Assembly: GCA_902762435.1 (NCBI GenBank)
Contig: CACWOH010000001.1
Location: 1-64,000 of the forward strand
Length of the DNA: 64,000 nucleotides
Direction: 5' to 3'
Origin: an uncultured Bacteroidia bacterium
GTDB taxonomy: Bacteria > Bacteroidota > Bacteroidia > Bacteroidales > UBA932
Below, piece by piece: positions 25,008-33,476 of the stretch; the first letter of the stretch is position 1; the number at the start of each line of letters is the position of its first letter. The position numbers were made by a program, and so were the translations under genes. The notes beneath the pieces are model-generated. The model searched no databases. It worked only from the letters and a program-made list of their open reading frames with translations, and was not told the origin of the DNA.

Positions 25008-25130
25008 ATGATAAAGAAAGAAACATATGTTGCTCCGGTGGTGTTGGACCTGGAGCTGTCCAATGAAGGCGTCATCTGCGCCAGTGGAGAGGTCCCTGGT
25101 ATGGAACACGGCTGGGATCTTGATTTTTAA
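25008..25130 (+). CDS. 40-residue small protein upstream of a fimbrillin-like lipoprotein
   Basis: The sequence begins MIKKETYVAPVVLDLELS and ends EHGWDLDF. It has a Lys-rich start, a KxTYxxPxxxxLEL motif, a single Cys (VICASGE) and an acidic-aromatic tail. Short proteins of this style occur in Bacteroidales next to fimbrillin-like or secreted-protein genes and are normally left as hypothetical. It has a good start, a promoter-like element upstream and a 19-bp gap to the next gene, so co-expression is likely. No signal peptide or known domain. Function unknown; a precursor peptide is one possibility. Confidence 0.6.
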   Translation: MIKKETYVAPVVLDLELSNEGVICASGEVPGMEHGWDLDF

Positions 25131-25149
25131 CCATTAAAATGTCCGCAAG

Positions 25150-26199
25150 ATGAAACGCATCATAACGATTATCGCAATGACGGCCTGCGCGGCCGTGCTG
25201 ATGAGTAGCTGCCAGAAGACGCCGGTCGAAAAGAAGGCAGGCGTCCCGATGACGATCCAGGCGTCCGTCGTCGCTCCGACGGGCACAAAGACGCTTTATG
25301 AATACGACACGGAAAGCAAGACGCTGGAAGGGTTCTGGAATTCAGATGAAGCCATTACGGTGGTTTCTTTCGACCAGGGCGGCATCACGGCCGTCGATAC
25401 GTTCACTTCTTTCGGTGAGGAAGGCCGCAGCAAGGCGGAATTCTCCGGGACCTGGACCGGAAACGCAGGGGACAAGGTCATCTGCCTGTATCCGTCCGTG
25501 GACACGTACGCGGGCAATTCGATCTTCGACGCTGTGCGGGTGGGATCTCCGACCATTTATATGAGAAACCTTTCGGTCGCTTCGGGCGCCCTGCAGCACG
25601 ATGATCCGTCTTCTGTCTCCGATGTCGACCTGATGCTGGGCGAGGTGAAGATCGATGGCGATGTAGCCCACGTGTATCTGGAGCACCAGTTCGCCGTGTT
25701 CCGCATCGAGGTGACCCTCAGGAACTTCCCGTACGAAGCGCCTCCCGGTTCGCCTTTCGACCAGGCGAGGATCAATACCATCCGCATCAAATGCGTGGAT
25801 CCCGATTCGGAAGAAGAGGAAGAGTGGGGCGTGAACGGTGACCCGGTCTTCGTCCGGTTCTCCGGCCTGGATGTGACCACCGGAAGCTACACGGGGACGC
25901 CCTTCACGATCGAGCGGGGACCGCTGGACTATTACCTGCTCGATAGCGGCAACAACAGCGATCTCTGCCTAGATGATGAGGATGTGGTCGAAAAGACCTT
26001 CTTCGTGCCCGTCCGCTTCGACAAGGACCTCGAGGCGGGATATGAACTGTGCTTCCAGTTCGGCGGCAACTATTACGACGACGAGGAAGAGCGCAGGAAT
26101 TCGGTCACCGTGTTCCCGGGCTGCGATATGCGGAAGACGATCACGAGCAAGCTCCCGCTCGAGAACGGAAAGATCTACAATTTCAGGGTGACGATTTAG
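25150..26199 (+). CDS. Fimbrillin-family lipoprotein
   Basis: A 349-residue outer-membrane lipoprotein: signal MKRIITIIAMTACAAVLM, then lipobox SSC. The N-terminal region GVPMTIQASVVAPTGTKT followed by FWNSDEAITVVSFD is the hallmark of the fimbrillin/Mfa-like family, and the C-terminal PLENGKIYNFRVTI also fits. Such proteins are fimbrial subunits or surface accessory adhesins. It lies 19 bp after the 40-residue ORF and is not part of the complete fimbrial operon 2 kb away. Very acidic overall (EEEEEWG stretch). Confidence 0.75.
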   Translation: MKRIITIIAMTACAAVLMSSCQKTPVEKKAGVPMTIQASVVAPTGTKTLYEYDTESKTLEGFWNSDEAITVVSFDQGGITAVDTFTSFGEEGRSKAEFSGTWTGNAGDKVICLYPSVDTYAGNSIFDAVRVGSPTIYMRNLSVASGALQHDDPSSVSDVDLMLGEVKIDGDVAHVYLEHQFAVFRIEVTLRNFPYEAPPGSPFDQARINTIRIKCVDPDSEEEEEWGVNGDPVFVRFSGLDVTTGSYTGTPFTIERGPLDYYLLDSGNNSDLCLDDEDVVEKTFFVPVRFDKDLEAGYELCFQFGGNYYDDEEERRNSVTVFPGCDMRKTITSKLPLENGKIYNFRVTI

Positions 26200-26222
26200 G
26201 CACAGGAATCGGGAATTATTCG

Positions 26223-26230
26223 TATATTTG
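26223..26230 (+). promoter_or_regulatory. -7 element TATATTTG
   Basis: Consensus box 21 bp before the ATG at 26252, so the following lipoprotein has its own promoter despite the short gap to the fimbrillin-like gene. Confidence 0.5.
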
Positions 26231-26251
26231 GGAAGCCTAACGTTTGAAACG

Positions 26252-27490
26252 ATGAAGACTTCCCATTTTTCTGTGGCCTTCGCGGCCGCCCTGCTGGCAG
26301 CACTCCCCGCCTGCCGCAAACAAGGTCCCGACTCCCCCAACCCCAACAATCCACCCGAAGCGCTCCTGCCCGGCGCCGCCTTCAGCATCAGCGTGCTCGA
26401 CTGCGAACGCGGCCGGCATCCCGACTCGGCCTATGTCTTCGAAGGCGTCTGGCAGGGCGGGCACTTCCGCTTCGGGCGGGAGAGGCTGGACACGATGCAG
26501 CTCAACCTCTCGGGCACCAACGGCATCATCCTGAAACTCAGTTCGGAAGATCCGGCATTCGAAGGCGTGAACGCCTGCTCCTCCACCCGCGCCATCGACA
26601 TCGTCCCCGACGGGAAGGACCACCGGCAGTACCACCTGGAGCGGGTGTGCGAAGGCGCCTCCGCCATCACCCTCTGGAACGGCGAAGGCGCCGCCCGGCA
26701 GGAGATCCGTTTCACCGTCACGTCCCGCGGGAGCATCCCCGCGGAAGCGGTGCGGATCCGCATCGACGGCCGGGAATACCTGATGAGCCGCCGGTACAAC
26801 AGCGCCGGCAGCCTGAGCGGCCTGCGCGTGGGCAGGAGTCCGTCGGCCTGGGGGCCCGAACTGCAGGAACTCGTGAAGGTGTTCCCGGGCCGCCGCGAGG
26901 ACGACTGGACGGACCACGTGGAGCTGGAAATCGCCGGCTGCGTGCCCCTCAACGCCACCGGGCCCGATTTCACGATCGCCTGCGACCTCGTCGGCCTGAT
27001 CGACGAGCAGGCGCACCGCAGCAGCCTGCCCACCGTCAACCCGGCCACCGGCGAACCCGTCTACCGGTGGATGCGCATCAGCAGCCTGTATCTGGAGAAT
27101 CTCGCGCATAACCCGGACTTCCGCTGGTTCACCCCGATGCATCTGACGCCGGAACTGTACGAGGCCTACCGGAACGAGAACCAGCTGGCCCCCTACTACG
27201 CCAACGAACAGGAGTTCCGGCTCTGCCCCACCGCCGGCGACGAGCGCTACCGCTACCATCCGGCCGACCTGCGGGAACGACGCGCCTGGGTGTGGTGCCC
27301 GCCGGGCACGAGCGAAGTCGGGATCGCCTTCGGGACCGGACCGTTCCGGGCGCAGGTCATGCCCGGTGACGGCCGCGACATTCCGGACCGCTACGACGGC
27401 GGCGCCTACGACTGCGTCCACCAAATCTGGCTGGACTTCCGGGACTGCATTCCCAAATCCCTGGACGGGAAATGGCCGCTGGACCTATGA
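26252..27490 (+). CDS. Uncharacterised lipoprotein
   Basis: 412 residues; signal MKTSHFSVAFAAALLAAL followed by lipobox PAC. I do not recognise a domain. The C-terminal half (PVYRWMRISSLYLENLAHNP and later LCPTAGDERYRYHPADL) has no motif I can assign. The start at 26252 is preferred over an upstream in-frame start because of the signal peptide. Possibly a surface adhesin or minor fimbrial-type lipoprotein given its neighbour; that is context only. Its end overlaps the convergent hicB by 6 bp. Confidence 0.7.
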   Translation: MKTSHFSVAFAAALLAALPACRKQGPDSPNPNNPPEALLPGAAFSISVLDCERGRHPDSAYVFEGVWQGGHFRFGRERLDTMQLNLSGTNGIILKLSSEDPAFEGVNACSSTRAIDIVPDGKDHRQYHLERVCEGASAITLWNGEGAARQEIRFTVTSRGSIPAEAVRIRIDGREYLMSRRYNSAGSLSGLRVGRSPSAWGPELQELVKVFPGRREDDWTDHVELEIAGCVPLNATGPDFTIACDLVGLIDEQAHRSSLPTVNPATGEPVYRWMRISSLYLENLAHNPDFRWFTPMHLTPELYEAYRNENQLAPYYANEQEFRLCPTAGDERYRYHPADLRERRAWVWCPPGTSEVGIAFGTGPFRAQVMPGDGRDIPDRYDGGAYDCVHQIWLDFRDCIPKSLDGKWPLDL

Positions 27491-27886
27491 GATAGCTGCC
27501 AGCTGGTTTGCAATCTGATGGATGCCATCGATGATTTTTGCCCGCATCGCCGGTCGAGGCACCCTATACCCGGATGCATAGTGTGTCAGCTGCTGCTGAT
27601 TGATACCGGTTGCTTTGGCAATGGCAGCCTTGGGAACAAGCCTCTCGGTATAATGCAAAAGGGCCCGGACGGATAGATTCCACTCCAACTCCCATTCCCC
27701 CTCAAACTCTGCCGGAACAGGTTCCCCATCCTCGCGCATACTGTCAATATGCCAACGAAGCCCCTCTTCCATATTCTTTTTCAGCTCATCCAGCGTACGG
27801 CCGGTAGAAACACAAGCGATGTCCTCGTTCGCCGGCGTAGCCGCGAAGTTGTCGGTATAATCTACATTAATAACGATCTTTCCCAT
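27485..27886 (-). CDS. hicB: HicB-family antitoxin
   Basis: About 133 residues. The N-terminal HicB fold begins MGKIVINVDYTDNFAA and includes STGRTLDELKKNMEEGLRWH. A C-terminal helix-turn-helix (KAAIAKATGINQQQLTHYAS) would bind the operator. HicB neutralises and represses HicA, an mRNA interferase. ATG 27886 fits the HicB fold; ATG 27907 is an alternative. The toxin gene just upstream is deleted internally, so this antitoxin is orphaned. Lower G+C than its neighbours suggests acquisition. Confidence 0.8.
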   Translation of the reverse strand: MGKIVINVDYTDNFAATPANEDIACVSTGRTLDELKKNMEEGLRWHIDSMREDGEPVPAEFEGEWELEWNLSVRALLHYTERLVPKAAIAKATGINQQQLTHYASGYRVPRPAMRAKIIDGIHQIANQLAAIS

Positions 27887-27929
27887 ATTATCGCGTAAAT
27901 TATTCATTTATAATCATTTGAACGGTTAC

Positions 27930-28035
27930 TTATTTCCACCCGGCCTGCTTCCAGATGCTATTGAGTATTTCTTGATCGAGTGTCGCCGATGGTTTAAAGA
28001 AGTTCGATGACTTCACGAACTTTATAGCGTTTCAT
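27930..28035 (-). pseudogene. hicA: hicA toxin remnant with internal deletion
   Basis: The minus strand starts MKRYKVREVIELL, a typical HicA N-terminus, then stops. In a second frame it resumes KPSATLDQEILNSIWKQAGW and a stop at 27930, matching a HicA C-terminus. The middle (with the catalytic His in a GSH-type motif) is absent. Only 106 bp remain of a gene that is normally near 180-250 bp. The junction lies near 27995. Located directly upstream of hicB, the normal order for this toxin-antitoxin pair. Confidence 0.8.
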
Positions 28036-28120
28036 AGTTTCGTTGTTTAGACTTTACAAAGATATAATTTTTTATAACATAATCCAAGAATCTCAAGACA
28101 ATGGGTCTACCCGGAAACAC

Positions 28121-28154
28121 GAGAAACGCATCCTGACGGGTGCGTTTCTCTTTT
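28121..28154. terminator. Intrinsic terminator after the fimbrial operon
   Basis: GAGAAACGCA (28121-28130) pairs perfectly with TGCGTTTCTC (28141-28150), followed by TTTT. It lies just downstream of the stop of the DUF4906 gene (28173, minus strand). Confidence 0.75.
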
Positions 28155-28172
28155 CAGGGTATGCCGGGCTTC

Positions 28173-31100
28173 TCAGAAAGCCTCGGTGCTGTCCAGGAAG
28201 ATCCCTTTCTGGACGCGGGCCGCGTTCAGGACGGCGAGGCCGCTGCCATAGATGTAGTCGCTGCCCCACTGGCTGTTGCCGGGCGTCGCGGTCATCGAGG
28301 AGACCACTTCCAGGGAACCGGCCTCGACGGCCTGGATGGCCGCTGCGTTCCACACCGAGCCGGGCGTGAAGCCGGTGGCGTTCTGCAGGTACTGCACGTC
28401 GAACTCGTTCAGGCGCGGGAAAGGATCGCCGGTGGAAGCGGTAGAATTCCGGTAGTACTCGTTGCGGCCGGGCGCCTTCTGGTAGAACTTCGCCGCGCGG
28501 CTGTACGCCATCCAGCCGTCCGTACCCAGCCAGGTCATCATCCAGTGGCGGTTCGCGTACGACACGGAATGCGCCAGCCGTTTGAGGTACTTGACGTGCT
28601 TGCGCGGCAGCACATAGACGGAGGCGTAGCGGCTGCGGTTCGCCGCCACGAAAACGCACATGGAAGAGGCGTACTTCAGCACGAACTGCGAGCTTGCCTC
28701 GTAGGTCCCGCCGTCGTAGAGGTTGGTGATCTTCCCGGTCACGGTCTGGGGACCGTAGGGCATGATCAGCCCGCCCGGGACACCTTCGCCGGAAGCGCTC
28801 CGCATCACCTGGTGCGACTCGTCGTAGGTCCAGAGCAGGGAGCCGCCGGAGCCGTTGTCCTGGCGCTCCACCTGCACTTCGATGACGGGTCCGATCCGCT
28901 CGCCGCTGCGGCAGGTGTACCAGGTGGCCTCCCCGCTCCGGCTCCATTCAATCCGGGACAGGTCCCCGTTCTGGAAGCGGTACTTGAACGGGACGGAGAA
29001 GGCCTCATCGTCCGTGAACTGGTCGACCGGCGCCGTAATCGAGCCGTCCGAGAAGTACTTGACGCCGTTCGACGGGGCGTTGAAGTCGGAGATCGACAGC
29101 ACGGACAGCAGGACCGACTCCTGGATCACGGTGCCGGTGCCGTACAGCCCGGTGGCGCCGTTCGCCTTGACGCTGAGCGCCCCCAGGCGGCACTGCGCCC
29201 GGTTGTCGAAGGTCTGGTCCTTCAGCGCGCCGGCCCCCGAGACCGAGGTCTTCGCGATGTGCAGGCGGCTTTGCGCCTCGTCGAAGGCGACGCAGCCCAT
29301 CAGCGGCCGGTTGGACGAATAGGACGTCTTCAGGGCCAGCAGCGAGGCGTAGAGACCGTCATCGAAGGAGTCCCGCGCCAGCGGGGCGCTACCGTCGAAG
29401 GTCAGGTAGCCGATGCGCGTGGCCGTGGCGACGGAGGTCCCGTCGAAAGGCAGGACGATTTCTTCCGACGTGGAACTTGTCTGGAACAGCCGCGGCTCCG
29501 AGATGCGCACGTCCACCGAGAAGGAATCGTTCAGGTAGTCTTCGGAGAAGAACACGATGTGCCCCGTCTTGGAACTCCACCCCGAATGGGAGGACTGGAA
29601 ACGGTTCGGATAGAAGGCATAGACGTCCAGCACGCCGCCGGAAAGCTTCTGCGAGGCGTAGTCCGCCACGGTCAGTTTCAGGTTGCCGGCGGCGTCCACC
29701 TTCGCCGTCGGGAAGGCGGCGGAAGCGGAACCCGAGGCCTTCCACTGGCGGTTCGCGGTATGGGCGGCCCCCGACGACGAGGCCCCGCAGGGGTCCTGGT
29801 CGGCGGCGTAGCAGATGCGAGAGCCGGCGAAACCGCTCACGCTCACGCGCCGTTTCTGGCCGAGGTAGAAGCCGTCCGTCAGGCTCAGCCCGTCCGCCAC
29901 GCTCACGGAGATGTCCGGATAAAGCTTGAGCTTGAACCGGACTTCCGAGGCTCCGCCCGCATCGGGCAGCAGCCGGGCCGTAAGGGTCGTTTCCGCCCCG
30001 GCCGCGAGGGCCGAAGCGAAGCGGGTGGCATTCGTGACGGTGAAGCGCAGGCAGGCGCTCGCCTTGTCGTAGGTAGCCTTGATGCCGCGGTCCGAAAGCC
30101 AGCGGGCGGCCGCCGTTCCGGAACGCATGAAATCCCCCGTCCAGGCGCAGTCCGACAGGTTCCCGGGCGTATAATTGCTGCCAGCCAAGTCTTTACCCAG
30201 CAGCGCGTTGGACGCTCCCAGCCTGTTCTGCGGATTCATATAGAGGTACACCGCTCCGGGTCGGTTGGCGCGTATGGCCAGGGTCTTGCCGTCGGACAGC
30301 CGGTCCGTCCAGGCCGGGTCCGCCGTGAGGCAGAAGAGCCGGCCGTCGGACCAGCCGTCCACGCTCACCTTCCAATCCGGGTCGGACACGCTGCCGAGCA
30401 GGTTCCCGAGGTTGAAGGACAGGCTGATGTTGTACTCCCGCCCGCGGATCAGGTCGAAGTTCTTCGTGGCGTCGGTGCCCACGTAGAAGCGGTAGGTGGC
30501 GTTGCCGCCGTAGCCGCCCGCCGCCGGATTCACACGCCCCGTGAACTCCACGAAGGTCACGTAGGGGCGCACGGCGGCCGGCAGGGCGTCCTCCTTCTTG
30601 GCGCGGCTGTCATTGTTGGACGGCAGCAGCGTGCCCTGGCGGTTCTCCGGGACATAGAAGCTGAACGTCGTCACCGAGGCGTTGGTGCCGGACATGTCCG
30701 GATCGTAGTCGCTCTGCGCGAGCACGTCGGCAGCGGCTTCCGCCTTGACGGGATCCGTCGAGAACGGAAGCATTCTGGCGTTCGCCTGGCGCAGGTACAG
30801 TTTCGTGTTGACGAACCAGTCGCGGTTCGCCGCCGCGCCCGCGTCGAAGGCGCCGTGGTCGATGCGCACCGTCACTTTCGAGAACAGGCGCAGGCAGGCC
30901 GTGGCGCCGGGAATCCCGCCGCCGGAGCCGATCTGCGCCGCCACGTCCACGTCCTTGACGATATGCTGGTAGGGTATGCCCAGGCCGGCCACTTCCGCGA
31001 AGGTCTCGCGCCGGTAGGTGGCGTTCAGGTTCCCGCCGTCCAGGCGGTACGGGAGCGACTCCAGGGCGGCCTCATCCACCGGGAAGTCCGCCCCCAGGGC

Positions 31101-31517
31101 CTCCACCAGGTTCACGGCCCCGCCCCCGGACCTGCGTATTCCATTCAGGTTGCCCAGGATGTAGAAGTCGCAGCGGGTCAGCGGGACGCGGATTTTGAGC
31201 GGCTTGGACGCCTGGGCGTCCAGTTCCGCCTGGGTGAAGAAGCGGTAGGAATCCAGCTGGCGGGTGGAGCTCCGGAACACGAGCACCAGGGCGCCGGATC
31301 CCTTTTTCTCCACGTCCTTCAGCACGGAGGCTTTGGTGCCGCTCCCGCTGTCGGCCTCCGAGATGGACAGGGTCAGTTCCGCCCGTTCCGCGCGCGGCCC
31401 GTCGTTGTCCGCAAAACGCGTGGGGACGGGGTCCGGCGTGCAGGCGGGCGCGAGCAGCGCCGCCGCGAGCAGGGTGGCGCATCCTTTCCTCATTAATTTC
31501 AATCCATTCATTTTCAA
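28173..31517 (-). CDS. DUF4906-type fimbrial tip protein
   Basis: Very large (1114 residues) lipoprotein, signal then lipobox (LLAPAC). The N-terminal third has fimbrillin-style features (TLSISEADSGSGTKA; FDLIRGREYNISLSF), and the overall architecture and position at the end of the operon match DUF4906 proteins, which form tips of Bacteroidales fimbriae. The C-terminal ~250 residues (SMCVFVAANRSRYASVYVLP, then SVSYANRHWMMTWLG) are likely the adhesive tip domain. It follows FimB/Mfa2 by 7 bp. Ligand unknown. Confidence 0.78.
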   Translation of the reverse strand: MKMNGLKLMRKGCATLLAAALLAPACTPDPVPTRFADNDGPRAERAELTLSISEADSGSGTKASVLKDVEKKGSGALVLVFRSSTRQLDSYRFFTQAELDAQASKPLKIRVPLTRCDFYILGNLNGIRRSGGGAVNLVEALGADFPVDEAALESLPYRLDGGNLNATYRRETFAEVAGLGIPYQHIVKDVDVAAQIGSGGGIPGATACLRLFSKVTVRIDHGAFDAGAAANRDWFVNTKLYLRQANARMLPFSTDPVKAEAAADVLAQSDYDPDMSGTNASVTTFSFYVPENRQGTLLPSNNDSRAKKEDALPAAVRPYVTFVEFTGRVNPAAGGYGGNATYRFYVGTDATKNFDLIRGREYNISLSFNLGNLLGSVSDPDWKVSVDGWSDGRLFCLTADPAWTDRLSDGKTLAIRANRPGAVYLYMNPQNRLGASNALLGKDLAGSNYTPGNLSDCAWTGDFMRSGTAAARWLSDRGIKATYDKASACLRFTVTNATRFASALAAGAETTLTARLLPDAGGASEVRFKLKLYPDISVSVADGLSLTDGFYLGQKRRVSVSGFAGSRICYAADQDPCGASSSGAAHTANRQWKASGSASAAFPTAKVDAAGNLKLTVADYASQKLSGGVLDVYAFYPNRFQSSHSGWSSKTGHIVFFSEDYLNDSFSVDVRISEPRLFQTSSTSEEIVLPFDGTSVATATRIGYLTFDGSAPLARDSFDDGLYASLLALKTSYSSNRPLMGCVAFDEAQSRLHIAKTSVSGAGALKDQTFDNRAQCRLGALSVKANGATGLYGTGTVIQESVLLSVLSISDFNAPSNGVKYFSDGSITAPVDQFTDDEAFSVPFKYRFQNGDLSRIEWSRSGEATWYTCRSGERIGPVIEVQVERQDNGSGGSLLWTYDESHQVMRSASGEGVPGGLIMPYGPQTVTGKITNLYDGGTYEASSQFVLKYASSMCVFVAANRSRYASVYVLPRKHVKYLKRLAHSVSYANRHWMMTWLGTDGWMAYSRAAKFYQKAPGRNEYYRNSTASTGDPFPRLNEFDVQYLQNATGFTPGSVWNAAAIQAVEAGSLEVVSSMTATPGNSQWGSDYIYGSGLAVLNAARVQKGIFLDSTEAF

Positions 31518-31524
31518 AGAGTTT

Positions 31525-32358
31525 CTAGATTTCTACATGCCAGTTCCCGCCTTCGCTGTCCCAGTCGCTCACCGTCACGCGCACCGTGGTGTTGACGAAG
31601 CCGACCTGCACCTCGATGTCCTTGAGGTCTTCCAGCGTCCAGTCGTAGCCCTTCTCCTCGAAGGCGCGGCCCAGGTCCACGATGTAGTCGGTACGGCCGG
31701 CGGTGGAACTCCCCTGCTCCGGCAGGAAGATTTCGAGCTGCATGTTGTTGCTGCGCTGGCGCGGCAGCACGCCGTACCACTCGCCCATCGCGTTGGGCCC
31801 CACCGGGGCGGAATAGAAGCCCGTGACGGGCTCCAGGGTATAGAGATTCATCCCGGCGCACTCCGCCTTGATGCGGAAGCGCCAGGGGTAGTCCGGCGGA
31901 GCCGTAGAACTGCCGTCGAAGGTGAATTTCACCAGGCAGTACTGCTTGTGCGGCTCGGCGTCGATCCGGTAGGCATCGGCATTGACCGAGAAGGTCTCGG
32001 CGTAAGCCCAGATGAGGTCCGCCTGGAGCCCCGGACCAACCGTCAGCGTTTCCTCCGAGAGCGTGCCGTTCTCCAGGCCGGAGATGACGGAAGCCCGCGC
32101 GTATTCCCGGGGGCAGGGCTGCGTGAAGCCGCGGTCCAGCAGGGACAGGAAATTGACGTCCTCCCGCCGGATGGGCTGTTCCGAGGCGAAGGACAGCGTC
32201 CCCTCGTTGAGACCCCGCTGCACGAAACGGTCGGTCAGGACCGTCACGTAGACCGGGCACTCCGCGCGGTCCTCCTTGACGCTGCAGGCGGCAGCGCCGG
32301 GCAGGACCGCAGCCAGAAGGAGTGCGGAGCGGAGCTTGATGTGTCCGTTTGCTGTCAT
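31525..32358 (-). CDS. FimB/Mfa2-family fimbrial anchor lipoprotein
   Basis: A 277-residue lipoprotein with the family signature just after the lipid Cys: ACSVKEDRAECPVYVTV. The C-terminal VTVSDWDSEGGNWHVEI is also typical. Mfa2/FimB proteins anchor the fimbrial shaft to the outer membrane and set its length. The gene is 11 bp after the second fimbrillin gene and 7 bp before the DUF4906 tip gene. Confidence 0.85.
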   Translation of the reverse strand: MTANGHIKLRSALLLAAVLPGAAACSVKEDRAECPVYVTVLTDRFVQRGLNEGTLSFASEQPIRREDVNFLSLLDRGFTQPCPREYARASVISGLENGTLSEETLTVGPGLQADLIWAYAETFSVNADAYRIDAEPHKQYCLVKFTFDGSSTAPPDYPWRFRIKAECAGMNLYTLEPVTGFYSAPVGPNAMGEWYGVLPRQRSNNMQLEIFLPEQGSSTAGRTDYIVDLGRAFEEKGYDWTLEDLKDIEVQVGFVNTTVRVTVSDWDSEGGNWHVEI

Positions 32359-32369
32359 GGGAGGGAGGG

Positions 32370-33464
32370 TCAGATTTCACTCTGGTAGTTGTCGCCCCCG
32401 TCCCAGTCGGACACCTGTATGACGGGCGTCACGTCGTCGAAGCGGACCGGCTTGTTGGGGTCCTGCGACCCGGGCCGGTGGATGGTCAGGCTCACCCGGT
32501 ACTGCCGGTTGGAAGACAGGCCGCCGGTGATGACCACGGGATAGTAGTACTTGATCCAGTCGCTGCCGTTGTACAGGGACGCTTCCAGCACCAGCAGCGT
32601 CGCGCGCGGGCTCCAGGAGGCGTCCTCGCTGAACTCGCAGCCGTTGGGATAGGCGTAGAAGCTGTGCGGCGTGGTATCGGAAGAGCCGTAGTCCACAATC
32701 TTGGGCGACTCCGGGTGGTCGTAGACAAGGTCGCCGCGGGGCGAACCGGTCTCCGCGCCCATCCGGGCGTACCAGTCTTCCTGCGGCAGGGCGGCGGCAT
32801 CGGACGTTCCCTCAAAGTTGATGCGCCCGGGGACGTTGATCAGGTAGCAGTCTTCCACGCGGAAGGTCCCGCTCTTCTGGTATGCCGGCGAGAGGAACTC
32901 GTTCTTCACCGACTCCAGGATGACCGACGCAGCCAGGCGCCGGACCGGGAGTTCCACCTCCTCGGTGCCTTCGCGCAGGGAACGCGTCACGGAACCGACC
33001 ATCAGGAGTTTGTCCGGCCGGGAGTCCTTCAGTTCGTGGGTCAAGGCCAGCAGGGCGGCCTTCGTGAGCACGGCGTCCGGCCCGACGGTGCGGTCGGCGG
33101 AATCGTTCACGACGGCCCAGATCTCCCGCTCGCCGGTGGAACACTTCAGGGTGAGTCCGGAGTAGGCGCCGGAGCCCACCTCGAGTTCGCCGTCGAATCC
33201 GGACGAGGCCGCGATCTCGAGGCTGCCGGCATCGCCGCCGCTCCCCGCCCGGAAGACGAAGATCTGGACGTTGCGGATCATCCGTTCGTTGATGGGGGTC
33301 TGGGCGGCCACCTTCGTTCCGGGCGCGTCGCCCAGGTTCACTTTCAGCAGGACCTCCCCGGCGGCAGGGGCCTTCGCGGCCCTGCCTTCAGGCAGTTTGT
33401 TACAGGCTCCGGACAGGAGCAGGGCCGCGGCGCCCAGGGCCGCGAGCAAGCTGTTCTTATGCAT
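32370..33464 (-). CDS. Fimbrillin (FimA/Mfa1-like) lipoprotein, paralogue 2
   Basis: 364 residues; signal ending LLLSGAC, then NKLPEG, which is shared with the adjacent paralogue (CAKLPEGEN). The mature N-terminus contains APGTKVAAQTPINERMIRN, including the conserved Lys/Arg site that in this class may be trimmed before donor-strand assembly. The terminal block PVIQVSDWDGGDNYQSEI is the donor-strand-like end of FimA/Mfa1 proteins. It probably forms a shaft or accessory subunit. Lies 12 bp after the first fimbrillin gene. Confidence 0.82.
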   Translation of the reverse strand: MHKNSLLAALGAAALLLSGACNKLPEGRAAKAPAAGEVLLKVNLGDAPGTKVAAQTPINERMIRNVQIFVFRAGSGGDAGSLEIAASSGFDGELEVGSGAYSGLTLKCSTGEREIWAVVNDSADRTVGPDAVLTKAALLALTHELKDSRPDKLLMVGSVTRSLREGTEEVELPVRRLAASVILESVKNEFLSPAYQKSGTFRVEDCYLINVPGRINFEGTSDAAALPQEDWYARMGAETGSPRGDLVYDHPESPKIVDYGSSDTTPHSFYAYPNGCEFSEDASWSPRATLLVLEASLYNGSDWIKYYYPVVITGGLSSNRQYRVSLTIHRPGSQDPNKPVRFDDVTPVIQVSDWDGGDNYQSEI

Positions 33465-33476
33465 GGCCGTCCGGTT

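Noticed and set aside
28140..31496. An 1118-codon plus-strand frame opposite the DUF4906 gene
   Set aside because: Low-complexity Arg/Gly/Val content and no start context; the minus-strand lipoprotein explains the region.
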